This document shows positions 18,828 through 27,651 of a stretch of 64,000 nucleotides of DNA, one piece after another (positions within the stretch are counted from its first letter, which is position 1; each line of letters starts with the position of its first letter). The DNA comes from Planctomycetota bacterium (GTDB lineage: Bacteria; Planctomycetota; Phycisphaerae; Phycisphaerales; UBA5793), in the NCBI GenBank assembly GCA_963205185.1, contig CAUJHZ010000006.1:80365-144364 (forward strand), written 5' to 3'. Position numbers and translations under genes: made by a program. Under the pieces are notes generated by a model, which was not told where the DNA came from, did no database searches, and saw only the letters and a list, made by a program, of their open reading frames with translations.

Positions 18828-19553
18828 TCATCGCGCCGAAACCGCTTGCGCGCCCGCCGCTCGCATTTCCTCGGCGCGCTGCAGATATCGCTCGACTCCA
18901 AACGCGACGATGGCCAGTGCGATGACCTGATAGGCGCTGAAGGGCGTCTGGCCGATTCGCGCCGTGTCGCGTGCGAACTCCTCGACGAAGCGGAATACGC
19001 CGTAGGCGATCAGATAGATGTGGAACTGGTTGCCGCGCGCCCAGCCGATCCGCCGCGCCGCCAGGGCCCACGCGAGGAACGTCGCGTTGAACCCGATCTC
19101 CAGCGGCACGACCGGCCATCGCGATGCGCCCGCGCTGTCGTTGAGTGACCACCAGTGCTCCGCGCACAACGCGCCTTGGCAGCAGCCTTCAATCCAGCAT
19201 CCGATGCGGCCGAGCATCAGCCCGGCGGGCACGATCAGCGCGAAGGCGTCGCCGGTCGCCCGGCTAAACCCGGTGCGCCGCTTGGCGAACTCCACCGCGG
19301 CGTAGCCGCCGAGCAGGCCGCCGGTGATGCTCCTGCCCGTGAGCAGCGCGAGCCAGTTGTCGCGGTAGTGCCATCCTTCGGCGAGCAGGAAGGCGAGCTT
19401 GGTTCCGATGATCGCGCCGATCAGCGCGGAGATGTAGATGACGGTGAGCCGCGGATCGCGCCGGCGCTGCTGCCCGGTGATGCGGCCCCACAGCCACGCC
19501 CCGAGCACGATGCCGGTGATCATGAGCACGCTGTACGCGCTGCCAAGGTTCAT
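18828..19553 (-). CDS. Lgt-like membrane protein (prolipoprotein diacylglyceryl transferase family)
   Basis: 241 residues, about seven membrane helices. The Lgt-type core is visible: GGLLGGYAAVEFAKRRTG, then VPAGLMLGRIGCWIEGCCQG, with the conserved Arg of the GRIG motif. A C-terminal YGVFRFVEEFARD has the Tyr, Arg and Glu spacing of the Lgt active site. In E. coli-type Lgt the motif before the helix has His (HGG); here it is SITGG. Together with the missing Asn in GRIGCWIEG this suggests a variant. It overlaps the radical SAM gene by ATGA. In that operon it might transfer or bind a glycerolipid other than to lipoproteins. The transferase function itself is inferred. Confidence 0.72.
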   Translation of the reverse strand: MNLGSAYSVLMITGIVLGAWLWGRITGQQRRRDPRLTVIYISALIGAIIGTKLAFLLAEGWHYRDNWLALLTGRSITGGLLGGYAAVEFAKRRTGFSRATGDAFALIVPAGLMLGRIGCWIEGCCQGALCAEHWWSLNDSAGASRWPVVPLEIGFNATFLAWALAARRIGWARGNQFHIYLIAYGVFRFVEEFARDTARIGQTPFSAYQVIALAIVAFGVERYLQRAEEMRAAGAQAVSAR

Positions 19554-20929
19554 CGCTCCGCGCTCGCGGCGGTCGCCGCTTCCGCCGCCCGGCCGCCGCT
19601 GAGGTAGTATCGGCAGAACGAATCGAGCCGCCCGTCGCGCCGGATCACGTGCGTGCAGCAGCGGTCGATCCGGTCCTGGTCGAACGTCCACGCATCCATG
19701 AAGGGCTTGATGAAGATGCGAAACGGTTGGTCGGGGCCGATCTCGAGTTGCTTGAGGACGGCGCCGAGCGGCTCGCTTTCGCAGCCGCACTGCGCGAGAT
19801 CTTCGAGGCGATAGTCGAGCCGATTTGAAAGAAATCCCTGCAGCGACTCAAGGTCGATCAATCGGCTCAGTCCGATTGGACCCGCCGTGGTGCGGATCAA
19901 GTAACTCATGGTGTGGCAGTTCGGATCGCCGCAGGGCAGGGGGGTGAAGTCCTCGAAAGCCAACTGGCCGGCGCTCTGGCCGACGAGATCGGCAATGACG
20001 TCGCCCACGGAGATCGGCTCGTGGGCCTCACGCGCCATCGGCAGCGAAGTCTCGACGGCCGGTACGCGGCCGGAGGCGAACATCGGCTGAAGGGTGATGC
20101 CCCGGCAGTGCGGCCGTTCAAGCCCGAATCGCAGCGCCTCGCCGAGATGCGTTCGCGTCTGCTCGGTGACGACCATGGCCAGCGTCGTCGGCACGCCGGC
20201 GCTGCCTGCCAGGTCGATCGCCTGCCCGCGCAGGGCTCGCAAATCGGCGCCGCGCAACTCGACCTGCCCGGCCTGCTGGACTCCGTCGAACTGCAGGTAC
20301 AACTCGAACTTGCGGTGCAGCCGGCGCAGTTGGCCGAGTCGCTCACGAAAGGCGGCATCGCGCGCGATGCGCACGCCGTTGGTGTTGATGAGGATGTAGC
20401 CGATGTCGCTGCGCTGCAGAGCCCACTCGAGCAGCCGGAAGAACTCGGGATGGATGGTCGGCTCGCCGCCCGAGAGTTGCAGGATGTCGATGTAGCCCTT
20501 GCGCGTCAGCACCTGCTCGACGCACTGCACGAACTCATCGAAAGTGATGCAGTCGATGCGGTCGTCAACGCCCGGGGGCGAGGCCGCGAAACACGTGGGG
20601 CAGGTGAGATTGCACGTGTCGACAATCTCGATGAGCGCCACGCACGTTGAAAGCACGTCGAAAGGGTCCATTGCGGTGTGCGAGCCAGGTTGATCTGCCG
20701 GACCGCATCCGCACCCCGCGCCGCACGCGCCGCGTGAGTCGTAGTAGAAGCGGGCATCGCGCGCCAGAAGCGTCTCAAAGCCGCCGTGTGTCTCGCAGCG
20801 CTTACTCATGAAGACCGATCCATCGCGCTCAACGACCTGGGCGTCGATCTCCGCCAGGCACACTGGGCAGCGGCTCCGTGTGGTCTTGATCGGCCGCGGA
20901 TCGTTCAGAATGGAGAGCGAAACGCTCAT
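19550..20929 (-). CDS. radical SAM enzyme of the tetraether-synthase-like (COG1964) type
   Basis: 459 residues. An N-terminal metal-binding region has CPVCLAEIDAQVVERDGSVF and KRCETHGGFETL (C21, C24, C45), then ACGAGCGCG (C69, C73, C75). The radical SAM cluster motif is DTCNLTCPTCF (C106, C110, C113), followed by LQLSGGEPTIHPEFF, which holds the SAM-contacting GGE. Two further cysteine sites follow: LPCGDPNCHTMSYLI and the C-terminal FMDAWTFDQDRIDRCCTHV...FCRYYL. To my recollection these N- and C-terminal cysteine blocks are typical of COG1964, which includes the archaeal tetraether lipid synthase Tes. The start at 20929 overlaps the zinc-ribbon gene and the stop overlaps the Lgt-like gene. 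A lipid substrate is inference. Confidence 0.78.
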   Translation of the reverse strand: MSVSLSILNDPRPIKTTRSRCPVCLAEIDAQVVERDGSVFMSKRCETHGGFETLLARDARFYYDSRGACGAGCGCGPADQPGSHTAMDPFDVLSTCVALIEIVDTCNLTCPTCFAASPPGVDDRIDCITFDEFVQCVEQVLTRKGYIDILQLSGGEPTIHPEFFRLLEWALQRSDIGYILINTNGVRIARDAAFRERLGQLRRLHRKFELYLQFDGVQQAGQVELRGADLRALRGQAIDLAGSAGVPTTLAMVVTEQTRTHLGEALRFGLERPHCRGITLQPMFASGRVPAVETSLPMAREAHEPISVGDVIADLVGQSAGQLAFEDFTPLPCGDPNCHTMSYLIRTTAGPIGLSRLIDLESLQGFLSNRLDYRLEDLAQCGCESEPLGAVLKQLEIGPDQPFRIFIKPFMDAWTFDQDRIDRCCTHVIRRDGRLDSFCRYYLSGGRAAEAATAASAER

Positions 20930-21408
20930 GCGACGGTCATCACTACCCAGAGACAACCGCCGAACACCAGAAATGGCCACAGGATTGAAAGCACGCCGAG
21001 TGTGACCATCAGGCGGCGGTTCTGCTCGGCGCGCGGGCCAAGGTTGATGTCCCGTCGATTGAGCAGCCGGTACTGAACCGGGACGTTGAAGATGCACGCC
21101 AGGAACGAGGCGGCAAGGAGAATCAGAGACACCGGCAGGATGAAGCTGCCGTCGCCCATGCCCGTCATCGGCACCACCGTGAAGAGCAGGTAGAGCGCCA
21201 TCGGCCAGCCGAAGCGCAGGAGCAGATTCGCCGTCATCGGCGCCGGCTCTTTCGCCACCGAAAGCGGGTCGTATTCCTCGCCGCACTCCGGGCACGCGCC
21301 CTCTTGGGGCAGTCCGGAGAGTTGATAGCCGCATTTGATGCAGTACGCTCGTTCGCCAAGCGTCGCCGGTTTCACGCCAGGATCGACAGGCAGAGGTTCT
21401 TCAGTCAC
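20926..21408 (-). CDS. zinc-ribbon membrane protein, first gene of the radical SAM operon
   Basis: 160 residues from a GTG at 21408; no ATG fits. An N-terminal zinc ribbon (AYCIKCGYQLSGLPQEGACP then ECGEEYDPLS) with two Cys pairs is followed by three or four hydrophobic segments: LLRFGWPMALYLLFTVVP, FILPVSLILLAASFLACIF and LMVTLGVLSILWPFLVFGG. No enzymatic motif is seen. The stop overlaps the start of the radical SAM gene by ATGA, so the three genes are translated together. I do not know the family. The same ribbon recurs in two other membrane proteins in this window. Confidence 0.65.
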   Translation of the reverse strand: MTEEPLPVDPGVKPATLGERAYCIKCGYQLSGLPQEGACPECGEEYDPLSVAKEPAPMTANLLLRFGWPMALYLLFTVVPMTGMGDGSFILPVSLILLAASFLACIFNVPVQYRLLNRRDINLGPRAEQNRRLMVTLGVLSILWPFLVFGGCLWVVMTVA

Positions 21409-21509
21409 GCACAAGCATATCTCACATCGTGATGACGAGGCACGCCCCGAGCAGCAGAAAGAGACACGCCGAGGACACCACGCCGGGCAGCACGACCCCC
21501 ACCCTTGCG

Positions 21510-21540
21510 CAAGAAGAGCCCCGGCCTTGCGCCGGGGCTC
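21510..21540 (-). terminator. terminator of the peroxiredoxin gene
   Basis: A perfect 10-bp stem (GAGCCCCGGC, 21516-21525, with GCCGGGGCTC, 21531-21540) with a 5-base loop. On the minus strand it is followed by TTCTTG. It lies about 40 bp after the peroxiredoxin stop. The T-run is short. Confidence 0.6.
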
Positions 21541-21578
21541 GCTGGAAATCGAATGTTGCGGCCACTTCGCCGCGCGAA

Positions 21579-22049
21579 TCACGCCGCGTTCTGCACGGCC
21601 TTCTGCACTTCGTCGTAGTTCGGCTCGACGCCGGGATTCTCGGCGACCCATGAGTAAGCGACCTTGCCGTTGCGGTCGATGACGAACGCGCTGCGCATCG
21701 CCACGTTCTTGAGGCCGATGAGATCTTCCATGAGCACGCCGTACGCCTTGGCCGCTTCGCGGTTGAAGTCGCTAAGAAGGGCGAACGGGAGTTTGTTTTC
21801 TTCGGCGAACTTCTTGTTCACGAACGGGCTGTCCACGCTGACGCCGTAGACCTTGGCGTTGAGTCCGCTCCACTTGCTCCAGTTGTCGCGCATGGTGCAG
21901 AGTTCCTTGGTGCACACGCCCGAGAACGCCAGCGGGAAGAAGAGCAGGACGATCTTGTTCTTGCCGATCTCATCGCCGAGATTGATCCACTGCTTGGGTT
22001 CGGGTGAGAGTTTGACCGCTGCGGCCTCGTCGCCGACCTTGAGTGCCAT
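21579..22049 (-). CDS. AhpE-like peroxiredoxin
   Basis: 156 residues from the ATG at 22049 with GGAGAG upstream. The peroxidatic cysteine is C46 in LLFFPLAFSGVCTKELCTMR, the FPLAF-type context of AhpE and related 1-Cys enzymes. A second cysteine, C51, could act as a resolving residue. The rest fits the thioredoxin-like AhpC/TSA fold (KVYGVSVDSPFVNKKFAE, LPFALLSDFNREAAKAYGV, RSAFVIDRNGKVAY). It reduces hydrogen peroxide or organic peroxides in the cytoplasm. It is monocistronic. Confidence 0.9.
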   Translation of the reverse strand: MALKVGDEAAAVKLSPEPKQWINLGDEIGKNKIVLLFFPLAFSGVCTKELCTMRDNWSKWSGLNAKVYGVSVDSPFVNKKFAEENKLPFALLSDFNREAAKAYGVLMEDLIGLKNVAMRSAFVIDRNGKVAYSWVAENPGVEPNYDEVQKAVQNAA

Positions 22050-22151
22050 AATGTGCTCTCCGTGTTGATGGTTCAGGTGTGAATGGAAGGGTATGGCGCG
22101 GCGATGCACCGGGCATCCAGTCAATCGAGCATTAGGCGATAGGCTCTAGAG

Positions 22152-22189
22152 GGAGAAAAAGCATCGCGGCGCCCCGCGAGGCGCCGCGA
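22152..22189 (-). terminator. terminator of the first CxxCH protein gene
   Basis: TCGCGGCGCC (22164-22173) pairs with GGCGCCGCGA (22180-22189) around a 6-base loop. Read on the minus strand the stem is followed by TGCTTTTTCTC. It lies about 30 bp after the stop of the minus-strand gene. Confidence 0.8.
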
Positions 22190-22217
22190 CAGGCGTATCT
22201 TGGAACGATCGCAGCGA

Positions 22218-23141
22218 CTACTGGGCCCGCACAACGTTGCTCGTCGTGCACGTCGCGACGTCGAGCAACTGGAAGTAGCCTCCGCACACGCCCGGGCCGA
22301 CGTTGGCATTGAGCGTGCGGCCTCCGCTGTTACTCGAATTGCCCTGGAAGGCGATCTGAATCTGGTTCGATCCAAGGCCCAGTTGCGTTCCCGCGCACGG
22401 GTAGCCGGTGGGTATGACGAAGCCGCCCGTGTTGCGGGCGTAGACCAGCGCCGCGGTTCGATTGGGCGTCGCGCCGGTCCACGAGATCACAATGGCGCCG
22501 CCTCCGGGGCACGTGGCGTCCACTGTCAGGATCGGTCCACCACCTTCAGTGACTTCGAGATAGAACAGCTCGCTGTGATACCAGCCATCGCGCTGCACAT
22601 CGCGCCCGACGAGCGCAAACTGGAGCAGGTAGTACCCGGGCGGTGTGGCGGCGTCAACGTGAATGTCGTAGGTCGCGTCGGTCGGGTCATTCGTGCCCCA
22701 GTCGTAGCCGTCGTACTCGCCGTCGGCGCGGATGAAGTAGGTCGGCCAGTTGGCGCCGCGAAAGACGATCCACGACGGGTCGTCGTCGTAGACGAGCGTG
22801 CCGCCCTGCGTCACTTCCTCGTCGTCGAAGCCGATGATCTGAAAGGCGTAGTTCTCCGTGCCGTCGATGGCGCGCATGCTCAAGCCCACGCTGCCGCCTG
22901 CCGGCGCGGAGTAGAACTTGAGTTCGCCCTGGTCGGGCACGCCCTGCCGCTCCACGGGATCGACGAGCCCGGTGTAGTCGAGCAGTTCCATGCGATCGTT
23001 GACGATCGTGGAATGGCAGAAGTAGCAGTTGCCATCCACGCCGGTGCCGAACGCCGGGTAGGCGATGGCGCGACCGGTCGCCGTCGTGATAACCGCAACG
23101 CAGAGTGCGGCCAGTCCAATACGGAGTTGGGCAAGGCTCAT
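22218..23141 (-). CDS. exported CxxCH protein, copy 1
   Basis: 307 residues from the ATG at 23141 (strong GGAGAGGAG upstream). A signal peptide (about 1-28) is followed almost at once by a single CxxCH haem-type motif, NCYFCH (C39-H43). The middle part (about 60-200) includes SVGLSMRAIDGTENYAFQII and GYDWGTNDPTDATYDI and looks beta-rich, recalling Reeler or choice-of-anchor V type domains; this likeness is weak. The last roughly 105 residues (ILTVDATCPGGGAIVISWTG to TCTTSNVVRAQ) form a separate beta-module. That module recurs in the next gene and in the protein at 63419. Periplasmic or surface location. One haem could be attached; function unknown. Confidence 0.7.
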   Translation of the reverse strand: MSLAQLRIGLAALCVAVITTATGRAIAYPAFGTGVDGNCYFCHSTIVNDRMELLDYTGLVDPVERQGVPDQGELKFYSAPAGGSVGLSMRAIDGTENYAFQIIGFDDEEVTQGGTLVYDDDPSWIVFRGANWPTYFIRADGEYDGYDWGTNDPTDATYDIHVDAATPPGYYLLQFALVGRDVQRDGWYHSELFYLEVTEGGGPILTVDATCPGGGAIVISWTGATPNRTAALVYARNTGGFVIPTGYPCAGTQLGLGSNQIQIAFQGNSSNSGGRTLNANVGPGVCGGYFQLLDVATCTTSNVVRAQ

Positions 23142-23335
23142 GTCTTTCTCCTCTCCGGAATCACCCGCTGGTGGAGCGGCCACCCTCATGGCTAGCCCCT
23201 CCGTCCACCGGCAGTCTAGGGTACACCAGAAACGTTGCGCAGGCGGAGAAATCTCGCACAAAACAGCGAAGTAGCGACAGTTGCGCTTGGTCTGCTGCGA
23301 GTGGCCGGACGCGGTGCCGTGCCCCGAGTGAAACG

Positions 23336-23361
23336 CCGCGACGCCTTTTGGGGCGTCGCGG
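23336..23361 (-). terminator. hairpin after the second CxxCH gene
   Basis: A perfect 10-bp stem (CCGCGACGCC, 23336-23345, with GGCGTCGCGG, 23352-23361). On the minus strand it is followed by CGTTTCAC. It lies about 70 bp after the stop at 23434. The poor T-run keeps confidence moderate. Confidence 0.5.
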
Positions 23362-23433
23362 TGATCCATCGCAGGATGTGAGCCAGGCACCCGAAGGCCC
23401 GCTTTTCCGATCGGGCGCTTCGAACCCAGCAGA

Positions 23434-24348
23434 TTATTGCGCCTGCACTACGTTGCTGGTTGCGCAGGTCCCGCCATCCACGAGTTGGAAGTAGCCGCCG
23501 CAGACTCCGGGCCCGGCATTCGCGTTGAGAGTGCGGCTGCCGTTGTTGCCCGCCGGACCCTGGAAGGCCAGTTGCAGCTGGTTCGGCCCGAGGCCGAGCC
23601 GGGTGCCGGGGCAAGGGCTGCCGCTGGGGATCACGAAGTTGCCGGTGGTGCGAGCGTAGACGAGGCCGATCTGGCCGCCGGGCGTCGCTCCCGACCACGA
23701 GATGACGATCGGTCCGCCCGACGGGCAGGTGGCGTCCACCGTCAGCGTCGGACCGGTGCTTCCCGTGACCTCGAGGTAGAAGAGTTCGTCCTGGTACCAC
23801 TCGCCGCTCTGCTTGCCGGCGAGAGCGAAGCGCATGAGGTAGTACCCGGGTGCTGCCGATTGATCGACCTGAATGTTGTAGGTGACACTGGTCGGGTCGC
23901 CGGTGCCCCAGTCGTATCCATTGCGCCCTCCGTCAGCGCGGCAGAAATAGGTCTTGAAACTGCCGCGGTAGGCGAGCCAGGTCGGATCATCGGTGTATGC
24001 GAGCGTTCCGCCGTGCGTGACGTCGGTGGCGTCGAAGCCGGTGATCTGGAACGCGTACTGGTTGGCGCCGTTGATGGCGCGGATTGTCATGCCGACGTTT
24101 CCGCCGGGCGCGACGGAGTAGAACTTGAGCGAGCCCTGATCGGGCACGCCCTGCATCTCGACGGGATCGACCATGCCGTTGAAGTTGAGCAGTTCCATGC
24201 GCCCGGTCTGGATGCTCGTGTGACAGGAGAAGCAGTCGCCGTTGGTACCGACGGCGAGATCCGGGAATGCCAGCGCCGGCGCGGCCGCCGCCGAAACAAG
24301 CATGACGCACATGATATAGAGGCAATAGAAGTACCTTTGAAACGCCAT
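23434..24348 (-). CDS. exported CxxCH protein, copy 2
   Basis: 304 residues from the ATG at 24348, with AAGGAG upstream. It is a clear paralogue of the gene just downstream, with the same plan. A signal peptide ends near ALAFPDLA, then a CxxCH motif at exactly the same residues (DCFSCH, C39-H43), then RMELLNFNGMVDPVEMQGVP and the same C-terminal module ending TCATSNVVQAQ. The two lie head to tail with about 290 bp and a hairpin between them, so each may have its own promoter. A single-haem electron-transfer or binding role is possible but unproven. Confidence 0.7.
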   Translation of the reverse strand: MAFQRYFYCLYIMCVMLVSAAAAPALAFPDLAVGTNGDCFSCHTSIQTGRMELLNFNGMVDPVEMQGVPDQGSLKFYSVAPGGNVGMTIRAINGANQYAFQITGFDATDVTHGGTLAYTDDPTWLAYRGSFKTYFCRADGGRNGYDWGTGDPTSVTYNIQVDQSAAPGYYLMRFALAGKQSGEWYQDELFYLEVTGSTGPTLTVDATCPSGGPIVISWSGATPGGQIGLVYARTTGNFVIPSGSPCPGTRLGLGPNQLQLAFQGPAGNNGSRTLNANAGPGVCGGYFQLVDGGTCATSNVVQAQ

Positions 24349-24621
24349 TGTCCGCTCCTTGATGTGAAAGAAAGTATTTGCCGATCGCGCGGGTGCTTCG
24401 GGTATGCGCCGTCGCGTGGGGCTGAGGCACAAAGTAACACATCCTGCAATAGAGGTCAATAAGAACTCACACAGTGCGCGAGTAATGAGGGAAGTGGCCC
24501 TGATCGTTTCTGCAAGTGGCGAAAGTTTCCGCCGAAGGCGGTCAGCGCTCGTGACCCGTTGCGGGGATGACGCGACCGCAAGCGATCGAAAGTGTGCCGA
24601 ATCGAGCGGAGCGCAACTGCG

Positions 24622-25425
24622 TCAGGGTTGATCCGGCGATTGTGATTCCTGCGCTGCTTCACTGCACAGCGGGCATGCCGCTTCACCGAGAGCCGCATCA
24701 GCGCGCGCCTCACTCGGCCACGATCGCCAGAGGAAGACCGAGCCGACAATCAACGCCATGAGCATGCCGGCCCGATGGCCCTGCGTGCGCCAGCGGATCG
24801 GAATCAGGCGAACGGCCAGCACCACGCCGGTGAGCGCCGGGAGCGTGCCCAGGCCGAACGCGATCATGCTCATCGCCGCGGCAAGCGGATCGCCCGTCGC
24901 GCTGACGGCGGCGAGCATCATGTACACCAGCCCGCACGGGATGAACCCCATGATGCCGCCGAGCAGGAAACGTGCGGCCGCACTGCGCTGTTGCGCCAGG
25001 GCGCGGAGCAGCGCGGCGATCGCCGTCAGAGGGCGACTCCGGCCGCGCGACTCAAACACTCCACCGCAAGTCTTCGCAGGTCTGAATAGCAGTGCGAGGG
25101 CGATGAGAATGGCCATCGCGCCGGCAGCCACGCCGAGCCAGTTCTGAAGGTGCCCCAGCCAGAGCGCCTCGCGCAGTCGTGCCCCCAGCGCGCCGGCGAC
25201 CGCGCCGAGCAGCGCATAGGTGCTGATGCGGCCGGCATGGTACCAGAGCAGCTCGCCCGCGGCGCGGCGGGCGGTTTGCGAGACGCTTCGGCCGTTGACG
25301 GTGACTTCCGCGCGCCGCTCGACCCCGGCGATCGCCGTAAGAATCGGGCCGCACATGCCGATGCAGTGCAGGCTTCCGGCAAGTCCCGCAACAAAGAACC
25401 CGAGCCAGGTGAGTGCGAGCGTCAT
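24622..25425 (-). CDS. CcoH-position sulfite exporter/DsbD-like membrane protein
   Basis: 267 residues with about six membrane helices. The N-terminal FVAGLAGSLHCIGMCGPIL is the signature of the UreH/SafE/DsbD-transmembrane-like family often encoded beside ccoI. A second helix-pair motif, FLLGGIMGFIPCGLVYMMLA, mirrors the first with a Cys-Gly, as in these inverted-repeat proteins. The C-terminal tail has ACPLCSEA, a possible metal site. Its start overlaps the stop of the copper ATPase gene (ATGA), so it is the last gene of the oxidase operon. A role in copper or redox delivery to the cbb3 oxidase is inferred from position. Confidence 0.75.
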   Translation of the reverse strand: MTLALTWLGFFVAGLAGSLHCIGMCGPILTAIAGVERRAEVTVNGRSVSQTARRAAGELLWYHAGRISTYALLGAVAGALGARLREALWLGHLQNWLGVAAGAMAILIALALLFRPAKTCGGVFESRGRSRPLTAIAALLRALAQQRSAAARFLLGGIMGFIPCGLVYMMLAAVSATGDPLAAAMSMIAFGLGTLPALTGVVLAVRLIPIRWRTQGHRAGMLMALIVGSVFLWRSWPSEARADAALGEAACPLCSEAAQESQSPDQP

Positions 25426-27623
25426 GCGGGTTGCACCTTCGAGGCTTTCAGAGGTGGGCGGCGGTCGCCGGGCGCGCGAACCGCCGGGCGCCGCAAGGTG
25501 CGAGGCTCAGCGAGGGCTGGATTGGCTTGAAGTGCGACGCTTCGGGAGGCGATGATGATGGTGATTGCGCTCGAGAGCACCATGGCGATGGCCGCAAACG
25601 CAGGCGTGAGCATTCCCAGTGCCGCGAGTGTCAGGCCCACGGTGTTGTAGCCGAACGACCAGCACAGCGCCAGCGCGATGCGGCGCCGCGCGAGGCGGCC
25701 GGCGCGGAGCAGCAGCGGCAGCCGGTGCAGATCACCATCGAGCAGGCTCACCTGGCCTGAAGCGTGCGCCAGATCGCTGCCTCCCGCTACGGTGATGCCC
25801 AGATCAGCCTCAGCGAGGGCGAGCGCATCGTTGATGCCGTCGCCGGCGAACGCGACGGGCGTTTGCGATTCAGCGCGGCGCCCGCGGATCGCGTCCCGCT
25901 TGGATTCGGGCGTCTGCGAACTGTGCACCGGCAGGTGCAGCGCCTCGGCAAGTTGAGCCGCGCGAGTGGACACGTCGCCTGTGAGCACCTCTGCGCGCAC
26001 CTGCAGCGACCGAAGATCGGCAAGCACCGCCGCGGACTCAGGTCGAATCGACTCGGTGAGACCGAACCACGCGACAGGTTGATCGTCTCTCGTGAGCACG
26101 ACGGGCAACAGCCCATCAAGTTCCGCGGGCGGGCTGATGCGCGCCGCTCCAGCCGGATCCTTCGCGCCGGCGCGGCCGATGAACCAGTTCCTTCCGTCGA
26201 TGACGCCGCGCACGCCGGCGCCACTGATGGGCTCGAGATGCGCCGCAGCAGGCAGCGCTGCAGGATCGCAATCCGACCATGCCCGCGCAATTCGGTGACT
26301 GGATGCTCGCTCCAACGCTGCGGCAATGGGCAGGGGGTCCACGGCGGCGTCGAGGCGGATCGTCCGCTGCACGCGGAAGTCGCCGGTCGTCAGCGTACCG
26401 GTCTTGTCAAAGAAGATGTGGCGGACTGTGGCGGCCAGTTCCAAAGCGCGGGCACTGCGCACGACCACGCCGTGCTTCGTCAGATAGGATGCGACCGCCG
26501 AAATGACCAGCGGAGCCGTGAGTCCCAGCGCGCATGGGCAAGCAATGAGCGCCACGGCAAGCGCCCGCATGACGCCTTCCATTGGATCAGCGCGCACGCC
26601 CCACTGGAACGCAAGCACCGCCAATGCGAGCAGAGTCGTCCCCGGAATGAACACTGCCGCGACCCGGTCGGCGAGGCGCTGGATATCGGCCGGTTCGCGC
26701 TGGAGATTGTGAAGTTGGCGGACGATCATCTCGATGCGTCGCTGCGATGAGATCGATGTCGCCCGCACCCAGATGGCGCCGTCGATGACAATCGCGCCGG
26801 CGAAGACGGCAGCACCGGGGCCGACGCGCTGCGGTTCCGATTCGCCCGTCAGCAGCGATGCGTCAATGGTCGCCTGCCCGCGGTCAATCTCTCCATCGAC
26901 GGCGATCGCTTCTCCCGCCGCGATGCGGACCACTTGTCCGGGTTCGACGTCGGTGATGCAGACAGCGCGATCACCCTGAGCCGTTTCAATGGTGACTTCA
27001 TCGGGGACGTTGAACAGTTTGCCTTCAGCGCTGCGGACCGCGGCGGTTTTCATCTTTGCTTCGAGATACTGGCCGATGGTGACGAGCAGCAGGATCATCG
27101 AGGCGGAATCGAAGTAGAGCGGCCCCGCGCCGCGCAGCACCGACCACGCGCTGACGAGGTAAGCAGCAAGGGCGCCGCCGGCGATGAGCAGCGCCGCCTG
27201 CAGCCGGCCGCGGCGCAGATCCTCCCAGGCGCCGCGGGCGATGGGCATCCACAGCGTGAGCATGACGCCCGAGCCCAGCAGCAGCAGCAGCCAGCGAAAC
27301 AACCCCTCCAGCGCCGCATCGGCGTGCGTCGATGACGCGGCGCCGGCGAGCGCGTCGGCGCCATAGAAGCAGAACGAAAACACCATCAGGTTCATGCTGA
27401 AGAAGATGCCCAACCCGACGCGAAGCATCGCCGAACTGACGCTCTGGTCAGCCTCGCGGCTGGCGAGCAGCGCGTGAACGAAGCGACAGCCGCTGCAGCA
27501 GAACAGCGGTTCGTCGGCGCCGGCGGTCGACCCGCGCCGCCGCAGCAGCGAAGGCGCGACCGGCAGGCCGCAGTGGGCGCAACCGCCTGCCACCGGCGAC
27601 AGACTCTCGGGCGGGGAGGTCAT
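25422..27623 (-). CDS. ccoI: CcoI-type copper-translocating P-type ATPase
   Basis: 733 residues. The N-terminal region has GCAHCGLP (C15, C18) and FCCSGCRFVH, the cysteine layout of cbb3-associated CcoI/FixI proteins. The transport helix carries LIACPCALGLTAPL (CPC, near residue 367). The phosphorylation site is FFDKTGTLTTGD (near 406), and the hinge is GDGINDALALAEAD (near 591). It moves copper out of the cytoplasm for assembly of the binuclear centre of CcoN. It overlaps the SafE/DsbD-like gene by 4 bp and starts 29 bp after the small membrane gene. Confidence 0.92.
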   Translation of the reverse strand: MTSPPESLSPVAGGCAHCGLPVAPSLLRRRGSTAGADEPLFCCSGCRFVHALLASREADQSVSSAMLRVGLGIFFSMNLMVFSFCFYGADALAGAASSTHADAALEGLFRWLLLLLGSGVMLTLWMPIARGAWEDLRRGRLQAALLIAGGALAAYLVSAWSVLRGAGPLYFDSASMILLLVTIGQYLEAKMKTAAVRSAEGKLFNVPDEVTIETAQGDRAVCITDVEPGQVVRIAAGEAIAVDGEIDRGQATIDASLLTGESEPQRVGPGAAVFAGAIVIDGAIWVRATSISSQRRIEMIVRQLHNLQREPADIQRLADRVAAVFIPGTTLLALAVLAFQWGVRADPMEGVMRALAVALIACPCALGLTAPLVISAVASYLTKHGVVVRSARALELAATVRHIFFDKTGTLTTGDFRVQRTIRLDAAVDPLPIAAALERASSHRIARAWSDCDPAALPAAAHLEPISGAGVRGVIDGRNWFIGRAGAKDPAGAARISPPAELDGLLPVVLTRDDQPVAWFGLTESIRPESAAVLADLRSLQVRAEVLTGDVSTRAAQLAEALHLPVHSSQTPESKRDAIRGRRAESQTPVAFAGDGINDALALAEADLGITVAGGSDLAHASGQVSLLDGDLHRLPLLLRAGRLARRRIALALCWSFGYNTVGLTLAALGMLTPAFAAIAMVLSSAITIIIASRSVALQANPALAEPRTLRRPAVRAPGDRRPPLKASKVQPA

Positions 27624-27651
27624 TTCCGGAAGATCGCCTCTGCGTGCGCGC

